Shown piece by piece: positions 51,634 to 59,236 of a DNA stretch of 59,236 bases. Both the position numbers and the translations under genes were made by a program. Below the pieces are notes generated by a model, which worked only from the letters and a program-made list of their open reading frames with translations, searched no databases and was not told the origin of the DNA. Positions within the stretch are counted from its first letter, which is position 1. The number at the start of each line of letters is the position of its first letter. The stretch lies in the NCBI GenBank assembly GCA_035571835.1, contig DATNBU010000016.1, positions 1 to 59,236 on the forward strand, given 5' to 3'. The DNA is from Candidatus Limnocylindrales bacterium (GTDB taxonomy: Bacteria > Desulfobacterota > Binatia > UBA1149 > CAITLU01).

Positions 51634-54600
51634 ATGTCGGCGAGGCAGGTTCGCAGCCACGCCGCCATTCTTCGCGGCATCGCGGTGCTGCTCGGCGTCT
51701 GCGAGCTGGCCAGCCGCGCATCGATCACTCCCGGTCTTCTCCGCGGCGGAATCGCTCCGCTGCTCGCGCTTCCGTTCTTTGCTCCGAGCCTGGTCGGGTC
51801 GTTCGCGTCGCAGCTGCTGCTCAGGCCGCGGCGCAGCGAGCTGATTGCGACGGCGGTCGCGGCGATCCTTCTGGCCGCGCCGATCTATCTCTACGATGCC
51901 GGTCCGCATCCGGCTGTGAGCTCGGCGGCGTGCGCGCTCGGCCTGGGTTCGATCGCATCGCTCGTCGCAGCTGCCGTCCGGGCGCGCGGCTCCGAACGTC
52001 AGGACGTGCTCGAGGTGCTGCTGCCGGCACTGATCCTGCCGGGCTTCGTGATCCTCGCGCATCCGATGATCTATCTGACCGCGGCACTGTGGCCGACCAC
52101 GTACGACCATCGCATGTATCTCGCCGACGCAGCGTTCGGCGCGCCGCTCAGCTTCGTCGTCGGCCGCTTCACCGCGTCTGTTCCGCTGCTCAACGATGTG
52201 TGCCTCGGCGTCTACGTGTGCCTGCCGCTCGCGCTGATGCTGGTGCATGCGTTGCGGCGCCGTGCGGGCGTGCGGTCGAGCGACGCGCTGGTCGCGTTCG
52301 TGGCGGTGACGATCGTCGGTTACGCCGGATATCACCTCGTGCCCGTGACCGGCCCGATCTACGCGTTCCCGGACAGCTTTCCTCACGCACCGCCGGATCC
52401 GGCGACGCTCGACGCCAGCCGTACGCTGGCCGCGGCGATGCCGCGCAACTGCATGCCGTCGCTTCACAGCGCATGGGCGCTGCTGGTGTGGTGGAACGCG
52501 CGGCCGCTCGCCGGCTGGATGCGTGCGCTGGCGGCGGCGTTCCTCGCGATCACGCTGCTCGCCACCGTCGGGCTCGGATTTCATTACGTGGTCGACGTCG
52601 TCGCGGCGTTCCCGCTGACACTGGCAGCGCAGGCCTGGGCTACGCGCGTGACGAGCGAGCGCCTGCGGCGCATGGCGATCGCTGCGGGCCTTGCGATGAC
52701 GCTGGCGTGGATCGCGATGGTTACCTGGAGCGACGTCTTTCTGGCGTTGCCGGCGCCGGCACTGTGGCTGGTCGCGGGGGCCGTCGTCGCGATCTCGTCG
52801 GTCCTCCAGCGCAGGATCCACGCGGTCCGACTCGAGGAGGACGTTGCGGAACGCGCGCAGCCGCCGGCGCTTTCGTGGCCCGCGCGCGGCGCGGCACTGG
52901 CACTGGTGCTGCTCGGCGTCGCGGACCTGCTGCATCACCGGATGCTTTCGAATGCCCTCGTGCTCGTCGTCGGCGACGTGCCCGCGATGCGAGCCTGGCT
53001 GTCGGTCCTCGTTCTGGCTGGTATCGCCATCGGCGCCGGTGCGAGCGGCCGGCTGCTCGCGGCGTTCACGGATCCGCTTCGCGTTGCTGCGGCAGGGGCG
53101 GCGAGTGCGGCCGCGTTCGGCGTCGTTTCGGTCCAGGTACTGCCTTGGATCGAGAGCCAGCCGGGCGCGGGTGATGCGTTCCGGTTTCTCTCCGCTGCGC
53201 TTCTGATCCTGCCGGGTGCGATTGCCAGCGGTGTGGTCATCGCAGCGGTCGCGCGGCAGCTCTGGATCGAGGACGAACGGCCGGGCCGTGCAACGGGGCT
53301 GGCGATCGCACTTCCGCTGCTCGGAGCGGGGATCGGTGCAATGGCGACGGCGTATCTGGTGCGCCCGACGCTGGTCTTCCACCACATTGCGCTCTGTTTT
53401 TACGCGGCTGCTGTTGCGGTTGCCGCTGCTGTTGCGGTTGCGAGAAAGGCAGCGCCGCTACAGTGCGAACGGCATGTACCGGCGGCGGCGCACGGCGGCG
53501 CCGCGATCGCCGCGATCTGGATCGGAGGTCTGATCGCGACGTTTGCGCACCTGCTCACCGCGGCGCTCGGCGACACCGTGTATTCCCGGGATCAGGTTGC
53601 GGCCGCAGTCCTTGCCGGCGTCGGTGGCGGCGCGCTCCTCGCATGGCAGCTTCTCGTCGAACGCGATGCCCGCAGGCTTCTCGCATGCTCGGCCGCGACG
53701 CTGCTTGCCGTGACGACACTGCAGCTTCCGTTGTGGAACGACCTGCCTGGCTACTTCGCTTCGTTCGAAGGCTACATCGACCGTTACCAGATGATGACGG
53801 TATTCCGGCAGCGTGAGTTCGTGCGGCTTTTCGCTGCGCTGTTCTTCGCGCTTCCGGCGATGCTGTGTGCAGGGACGCTGCTGACGTCTGCCGCTGCCGT
53901 TGCTGCCGGGGATCGAAGGCGTGCGCCCGACGGGTTCTCCCTGATCGCGACGATCGCGTTGACCGGCGGCATTCTCGGCGCACTTGCAGCCCGGTTCATG
54001 CTGCTTTCCGCATTCGGCCCGCGCGCGGTGCTTGCGGCTCTGATCGGCACCGGCCTCGCGCTCGCGCTGATCCCGCTGCGACTGCTCGACGGCGGGGCGC
54101 GCCGCTCGTGCGTTGCAGCGCTCGCACTGACGGCAATTCTTCTCTCGTTTGTCGCGAGCCGTTTCGATGCCGATCGCCTTGCTTCGACGAGTGGGCTCAC
54201 GTTCCGCGCGGAGCTGCCCGGCGAGGTCGTCGATCGTGCATACGGCAGCAGCGGGCTGGTCACGGTTCACCGGCCGGCCGGCGGCGACGGAAAAATCCTC
54301 CGCGTCAATGGTCTCGTCGAAGCGGAAAGGCGCGACGGAATCGTGCCTTCGCCGCGCGAGATGGCCGGCCTGCTGCGGACCGCGGGTCGCGAGCGGGCGC
54401 TCGTGATCGGACTCGGCAGCGGCCGTTCCATTCGCATTCTCGAAGATGCCGGCTTCGCGCACGTGATCGTGGCCGAGCCGAATGCTGCAATCGTCGTGAT
54501 GGCTGCAACGCATCTCACCGGCATCGGCGATGCGGCCAGGATTTCAATTCTCACGACCGACGGGCGAAGCGTGCTTCAGGCGAGCGATACACCGTTCGAC

Positions 54601-55158
54601 CTGGTCGCGATCGACAAGCCGCAGATCTCGGTGCCGGAGACGGCCTCGCTGTGCACGCGCGATTTCTACCGGATCGTCGCCGCCCATCTCACAGCCGCTG
54701 GAGTGATGCAGCAGGATCTTGCGCTCGAAAGGCTTTCGGCCGTCGGGCTGACGTCGGTGCTCGCATCCGCGCGCCAGGCGTTCGGTGGCGTACACCTTTA
54801 CTTCCTCGGGACGCATGCAACGCTCGTTGCGTGCCGCGGCGACTGCGCAGCGCCGCCGGATTCGGCGGACAACGATGACGTTCTCGCGGGCGTCGCCGAC
54901 CGCATGACGCAAGATGCGCCGTCCATGGACGAGGGCGGCCGGCTCGAACCCGCCGATATCGATCGATTGCTGTCCGCGATGGCCGGGCGCCTCGGCGTTA
55001 CGCCCGAGGCCCTCGCCTCGACCGATCGCGATCTGTTCCTGACGTACCAGGCACCGTACAGCTTCGTCACCGCCGGCAAGACTCCGGAAAGCCTGAGACT
55101 GCTCGCGCAGTATGCGCGCAAAAGCGCGAGCGCTCAGTCGCCGGCTGCGACGTTCTGA
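51634..55158 (+). CDS. PAP2 / MFS-like / spermidine-synthase-like fusion
   Basis: 1174 aa with three parts. Residues about 1-380: polytopic PAP2 superfamily domain of the inositol-phosphorylceramide-synthase type, with CMPSLHSAWALLVWW (about 270-285) and GFHYVVDVVAAFPL (about 313-328) and no classical first motif. About 420-830: many transmembrane helices of MFS-like character. About 880-1174: a Rossmann domain like the spermidine-synthase part of fused MFS/SpeE proteins (ALVIGLGSGRSIRILEDAG; FDLVAIDKPQIS). The SpeE catalytic Asp pattern is not clear, so polyamine synthesis is unproven. Likely a phosphatidyl-head-group or sphingolipid-type transferase in the inner membrane. Confidence 0.8.
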   Translation: MSARQVRSHAAILRGIAVLLGVCELASRASITPGLLRGGIAPLLALPFFAPSLVGSFASQLLLRPRRSELIATAVAAILLAAPIYLYDAGPHPAVSSAACALGLGSIASLVAAAVRARGSERQDVLEVLLPALILPGFVILAHPMIYLTAALWPTTYDHRMYLADAAFGAPLSFVVGRFTASVPLLNDVCLGVYVCLPLALMLVHALRRRAGVRSSDALVAFVAVTIVGYAGYHLVPVTGPIYAFPDSFPHAPPDPATLDASRTLAAAMPRNCMPSLHSAWALLVWWNARPLAGWMRALAAAFLAITLLATVGLGFHYVVDVVAAFPLTLAAQAWATRVTSERLRRMAIAAGLAMTLAWIAMVTWSDVFLALPAPALWLVAGAVVAISSVLQRRIHAVRLEEDVAERAQPPALSWPARGAALALVLLGVADLLHHRMLSNALVLVVGDVPAMRAWLSVLVLAGIAIGAGASGRLLAAFTDPLRVAAAGAASAAAFGVVSVQVLPWIESQPGAGDAFRFLSAALLILPGAIASGVVIAAVARQLWIEDERPGRATGLAIALPLLGAGIGAMATAYLVRPTLVFHHIALCFYAAAVAVAAAVAVARKAAPLQCERHVPAAAHGGAAIAAIWIGGLIATFAHLLTAALGDTVYSRDQVAAAVLAGVGGGALLAWQLLVERDARRLLACSAATLLAVTTLQLPLWNDLPGYFASFEGYIDRYQMMTVFRQREFVRLFAALFFALPAMLCAGTLLTSAAAVAAGDRRRAPDGFSLIATIALTGGILGALAARFMLLSAFGPRAVLAALIGTGLALALIPLRLLDGGARRSCVAALALTAILLSFVASRFDADRLASTSGLTFRAELPGEVVDRAYGSSGLVTVHRPAGGDGKILRVNGLVEAERRDGIVPSPREMAGLLRTAGRERALVIGLGSGRSIRILEDAGFAHVIVAEPNAAIVVMAATHLTGIGDAARISILTTDGRSVLQASDTPFDLVAIDKPQISVPETASLCTRDFYRIVAAHLTAAGVMQQDLALERLSAVGLTSVLASARQAFGGVHLYFLGTHATLVACRGDCAAPPDSADNDDVLAGVADRMTQDAPSMDEGGRLEPADIDRLLSAMAGRLGVTPEALASTDRDLFLTYQAPYSFVTAGKTPESLRLLAQYARKSASAQSPAATF

Positions 55159-55928
55159 AGCCGAGCCGCGGCAAGCCTGCTCGATGATGCGGATCGCGGC
55201 GGCAGGCCTGCGACCAGACGCATCGGCGAAACTTCGTAGCCGAGACCGAGCGGATAGTCGGGCGCCACCGATGCCGGGTCCGTCCAGGTCCCGAACATGC
55301 GATCCCAGAACGTGAACAGGAAACCAAAGTTGGTGTTGCCGAGCTTCGTGTCGCGCGCGTGATGCACGAGATGGGATTCGCCGGTCACGAAGACCCAGTT
55401 GATCGCCCGCGGAAGCCTGACGTTCGAATGGATCAGGCTGTTGTGGACGACGCCGTACGCGAGCACGAGCCACAGGACGTAGCCTTCCGGCGAGAAGAAC
55501 ACCTGCACGATGAGGCTCGGGATCCCGAGCAGCAGGAAATGCACGGGGCTGCCGCGCATCCCCGAAGCCCAGTAGAGATTGCGCGAGCTGTGATGGAACG
55601 CGTGCGTCGACCACAGCCATCGGGCGTGATTCAGCCGGTGCATCCAGTACGCGATGAAATCGACGACCAGGAAGTAAAACAGTCCCGCTTCGAGCGGAGT
55701 CAGCGTGAGCAGGTAGTGATAGCCGCCGGAGACGAACGGCACCCACTGGATGCTCGAGATCGCCGGGAACGCGACTGCCGCGATGGCGATCTGCGTTACG
55801 AGCGCAACGACCAGCGCGACGACGTCGAGCACGACTTCCTTGTCGTCGTCGAAGACCCGGATCGGCCACCACGCCGCCGCAAGCTGCAGCGCGAAGCCGG
55901 CCAGAATGAAGGAACAGATGAAGCCCAT
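55134..55928 (-). CDS. Sterol desaturase / fatty acid hydroxylase family protein
   Basis: 264 aa membrane protein with the di-iron His clusters HRLNH (about 97), HAFHHSSR (about 110) and HLVHHARD (about 187), plus NTNFGFLFTFWDRMFGTW. Second family member in the window. Its 3' end overlaps the convergent PAP2 fusion by 25 bp. Location beside lipid-modifying genes suggests a lipid substrate. Confidence 0.85.
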   Translation of the reverse strand: MGFICSFILAGFALQLAAAWWPIRVFDDDKEVVLDVVALVVALVTQIAIAAVAFPAISSIQWVPFVSGGYHYLLTLTPLEAGLFYFLVVDFIAYWMHRLNHARWLWSTHAFHHSSRNLYWASGMRGSPVHFLLLGIPSLIVQVFFSPEGYVLWLVLAYGVVHNSLIHSNVRLPRAINWVFVTGESHLVHHARDTKLGNTNFGFLFTFWDRMFGTWTDPASVAPDYPLGLGYEVSPMRLVAGLPPRSASSSRLAAARLQNVAAGD

Positions 55929-55999
55929 CGAGCCGGCGTCGTTACTATGCCGTCCGGCCGGCAGTCAAGCCCGTCGCGGCGCTGCGTCCGTTCGCGATG

Positions 56000-57058
56000 C
56001 TACGGCGCCGCTTTGATGTTGACGCTGACCGTCGCCGTGAGCGGATTGCCGTCCGCATCGGTCGCATCTTCGACCACGACCGAAAAGTCGCTGGCCACGG
56101 CAGAATCCGGCGGAGTGTTGTGGAAGAGGCACTCGACGATGTCCTTCGGTGCGCTGAATCCGGTCAGCGCGACGATTCCGAGTCGGAGATCGTGAGTGTC
56201 GTCGAAGTCGTTCGGCGCGAACAGGGCGCCGTCGACCTTGTTGGTGCATTCGACCGCTGCACCGCTGCCGACGAATTCGCCCGGCGCGTTCGTGTAGTCG
56301 GTACGCAGCTGCATCGAGCCGAGGACACCGGTCGCAGAATCGACGTGGAAGACCACGATGACGTTCTGGCTGCCTGCGATGGTCGTCGTCGTGACGGTGG
56401 TTGTGGTCGTGGTGTCCCCCGGCAGCGTGCTCGACGTCGTCGAGGTCGTCGAGCTGGTGGATGTGGTCGACGGCAGCGTGGTTTCAAAGGTGGTCGACGT
56501 CGTCGTGGTGCTTGCCGCGCACTCATACGAATGGTCGCAGTTCGGGTCGCTGCAGTCGACGAGGCGGTCGTCGTCGTTGTCTTTGCCGTCCGAGCAGTTC
56601 TCGCAGAAGTACGGGTCGTCGTCGCGGCTCGCGCACATCGGCGGCGTGTCGTCGCAGCGGTTGGTCGTGCACGAGCATTCGGCGTCCATCTGCGTCTGCA
56701 TCAGCCCGACGTCGATCTTGGAAAAGCCGCAATCGAAGAGCCCGGTGGTCGGAGGGATCGCGCAATCGTCGATCGTGACACGCAGCGTCCTGCCCGAATC
56801 GAGCTCCGCGAACGAAATGTTGCAGGCGCTGTCGAGAAGGGCATGGGCCCGGCAGTCGATCGATCCGTCGGAGGTGTGCGCAAGCACGGCGAAGGCGCCG
56901 GCGATGTCCACGTCGACGACCATGTTGTCGCACTGGCCCGCGCCGTTGATTCCGAAGTTGACTCGCTCTTCGAAGTTCCCGTCGCCGCTGCAGCTTGGCA
57001 GCAGGGCGGCCAGACAGACGAGTGCGACTCCAGCTCGGACGGTACGAATAGACAGCAT
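56000..57058 (-). CDS. Lipoprotein with Cys-rich motif, Thr-rich linker and cohesin-like domain
   Basis: 352 aa, start with GGGGAGGA upstream. Lipobox LLPSC gives a lipid anchor. Residues about 25-150: a Cys-containing domain of unknown family (CDNMVVDVDIAGAF). About 155-185: Myxo-type motif CSDGKDNDDDRLVDCSDPNC. About 185-225: Ser/Thr linker (TTTTSTTFETTLPSTTSTSS). About 226-352: a beta-sandwich that reads like a cohesin (VIVVFHVDSATGVLGSMQLR; GEFVGSGAAVEC; LRLGIVALTGF; FSVVVEDATDADGNPL). If so, it is an outer-membrane receptor for the dockerin-like proteins in this window; that is inference. Confidence 0.7.
   Translation of the reverse strand: MLSIRTVRAGVALVCLAALLPSCSGDGNFEERVNFGINGAGQCDNMVVDVDIAGAFAVLAHTSDGSIDCRAHALLDSACNISFAELDSGRTLRVTIDDCAIPPTTGLFDCGFSKIDVGLMQTQMDAECSCTTNRCDDTPPMCASRDDDPYFCENCSDGKDNDDDRLVDCSDPNCDHSYECAASTTTTSTTFETTLPSTTSTSSTTSTTSSTLPGDTTTTTTVTTTTIAGSQNVIVVFHVDSATGVLGSMQLRTDYTNAPGEFVGSGAAVECTNKVDGALFAPNDFDDTHDLRLGIVALTGFSAPKDIVECLFHNTPPDSAVASDFSVVVEDATDADGNPLTATVSVNIKAAP
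56385..56520. repeat. Low-complexity Thr/Ser linker DNA
   Basis: Degenerate ACx/TCx codons (plus-strand GTG/GGT runs) encode the Thr/Ser-rich linker of the lipoprotein. Such regions often vary in length. Confidence 0.6.
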
Positions 57059-57122
57059 CGGGTTTTTCCTCCCCTCGGGCGCCGGCCTTGTACCGCTGCG
57101 GCGGGGTTGAGTCGAGAAGGCC

Positions 57123-57989
57123 TTAGACGAGACCGACCGCGTCGAGCATGACTTCGATCGGAGCTTTCCTGCCGGTGAACAGGCGAAACGCCGCTGCGCC
57201 CTGGTGCACGAGCATGTGGCGGCCGTCGACGAGCGGCCTGCGGGCAATGCGGGCGAGATCGAGGAACGGAGTCAGGCCGCGTCCGTAGGCGAGGTCGAAA
57301 TGGACGCAGTCCCTCGGCGTCGCCGCCGCGTCGTAGCGGAGGTACGCGCCGCCTTTCAGTCCGACGGGTGTGCAGTTGACGACGAGGGTGCGCGTGGCGA
57401 GCATCGCCTTGTCCTCGAGCGCCGCGAGCGGGACGGCGGCCGCGCCAAATTCCTTTGCGAGGCGGGCGGCCTTCGAAACGGTGCGGTTGGCGAGGAGGAC
57501 TTCCTTTGCGCCGCCGGCCTTCAGCGCGTGCAGCACGGCGCGTGCACTGCCACCGGCGCCGATCACGAGGGCGCGCGCGCCCTTTGTCTTCTCTCCGTGG
57601 GAACGCAGCGCCGCGGCGAAGCCTTCGGCGTCGGTGTTCTCGCCGATGATCTCATTGCCGTCCTCGCCGCCGCGGTAGATCGTGTTGACCGCGCCGATGG
57701 CGGACGCGGTTGCGGTCACGCGATCGACGAGGCGGACGACGTCCTGCTTGTACGGAACGGTGACGTTGAAGCCGACGATGCCGAGCGTGCGCATGGCGCG
57801 TACGGCCCCGCGGATTCCGTCCGGCGCCGTGCGGAACGGAACGTAGACGTAGTCGAGCCCGAGCGCCGCGTAGGCGGCGTTGTGCATGCGCGGCGACAGC
57901 GAGTGGTCGACCGGGTTGCCGAGGATGCCGACGACGCGGGTCGTCCCCTCGACCGCCGTGGTCGCTACGCTCTTCGTGCGCGTCGCCAT
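57123..57989 (-). CDS. aroE: Shikimate dehydrogenase
   Basis: 288 aa from the ATG at 57989; a GTG at 58022 would add 11 residues. Reduces 3-dehydroshikimate with NADPH in aromatic amino acid synthesis. Substrate site NPVDHSLSPRMHNAAYAALG, catalytic Lys in GFNVTVPYKQDV, Asp in IGENTDAEGF, NADP loop VIGAGGSARAV, ANRT motif and the C-terminal LVHQGAAAFRLFTG. Usual length. Confidence 0.93.
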   Translation of the reverse strand: MATRTKSVATTAVEGTTRVVGILGNPVDHSLSPRMHNAAYAALGLDYVYVPFRTAPDGIRGAVRAMRTLGIVGFNVTVPYKQDVVRLVDRVTATASAIGAVNTIYRGGEDGNEIIGENTDAEGFAAALRSHGEKTKGARALVIGAGGSARAVLHALKAGGAKEVLLANRTVSKAARLAKEFGAAAVPLAALEDKAMLATRTLVVNCTPVGLKGGAYLRYDAAATPRDCVHFDLAYGRGLTPFLDLARIARRPLVDGRHMLVHQGAAAFRLFTGRKAPIEVMLDAVGLV

Positions 57990-58052
57990 TGCGATCCCGG
58001 GGAGGCCGCTGTCCTCGCACACGACCCGCGGATTGTCAGGCTTTTTTTAATT

Positions 58053-58064
58053 GTACCTGTCCCC
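58053..58064. repeat. Copy of the GTACCTGTCCCC core
   Basis: Twelve bases identical to the outer core of the palindrome at 9252-9325, in the 78-bp gap between ppdK and aroE. A poly-T run (58042-58048) lies close by. No second arm is seen. Confidence 0.45.
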
Positions 58065-58067
58065 TTT

Positions 58068-59236
<1,169 letters not shown>

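Noticed and set aside
54300-55158. Calling the C-terminal domain a working spermidine synthase
   Set aside because: The catalytic Asp pattern is not clear; only the fold is supported.
56385-56520. GT-rich tract as a separate plus-strand gene
   Set aside because: It is the complement of the Thr/Ser linker codons of the lipoprotein; plus-strand frames there have no family features.

Overview
This is a GC-rich stretch of chromosome from a Gram-negative (diderm) bacterium. It carries an outer-membrane porin, several lipoproteins with lipoboxes, PilD-type pilin machinery and many secreted cysteine-rich proteins. The mix of acyl-CoA dehydrogenases, sterol-desaturase-family hydroxylases, DUF4215-type Cys repeats and a Cys-flanked dockerin-like module suggests a deltaproteobacteria-like lineage (Myxococcota, Desulfobacterota or Candidatus Binatota). 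That placement is inference; no rRNA, tRNA or CRISPR array was seen.

Layout. 1-4.8 kb (minus strand): a four-gene minor pilin operon (FimT/PilV/PilW/PilX-like) runs straight into tmk-holB-metG. 4.9-11.7 kb: an isocitrate-lyase-superfamily enzyme, a flavin disulfide-type oxidoreductase, a TorF-like porin, an acyl-CoA dehydrogenase pair and a TPR lipoprotein. 11.8-18.7 kb (minus): a sulfatase-fold/TPR protein and an operon of two secreted repeat proteins (RCC1-like, beta-propeller), both ending in a dockerin-like module. 19-27.2 kb: tandem GFA protein, ECF41-like sigma factor, membrane hydroxylase, adenylate cyclase coupled to an acyl-CoA dehydrogenase, PQQ-type sugar dehydrogenase, phosphatase-like protein and EcsC protein. 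27.3-33.7 kb: a four-PAS histidine kinase divergent from a compact gspE-gspF-pilin cluster plus prepilin peptidase. 33.8-48 kb: enoyl-CoA hydratase, exonuclease III, hydrolases, CPBP protease, a modular trypsin-like protease, oxidoreductases, a third and a fourth dockerin-like protein and a CNNM/CBS transporter-like protein. 48.1-56 kb: an adenylation-domain / MBOAT-like / acyl-carrier cassette (Dlt-like logic), divergent from a PAP2-MFS-spermidine-synthase-like fusion and followed by a second sterol-desaturase-family gene. 56-59.2 kb: a lipoprotein with a Thr-rich linker and a cohesin-like C-terminus, aroE, and the 3' part of ppdK.

The most interesting possibilities are two. First, a cohesin/dockerin-like surface-display system: four secreted proteins share a duplicated dockerin-like module, and one lipoprotein in the same window ends in a domain that reads like a cohesin. 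Second, an amino-acyl/acyl envelope modification cassette at 48-55 kb, beside an inositol-phosphorylceramide-synthase-like PAP2 fusion. Two families of palindromic intergenic elements (cores GTGTCTGACCCC and GTACCTGTCCCC) are also present, and one of them supplies the last codons and stop of a gene.

Functions are assigned from recognisable motifs in the translations; no database search was possible. Only one gap exceeds 300 bases (18653-19017). No promoter could be placed with confidence.
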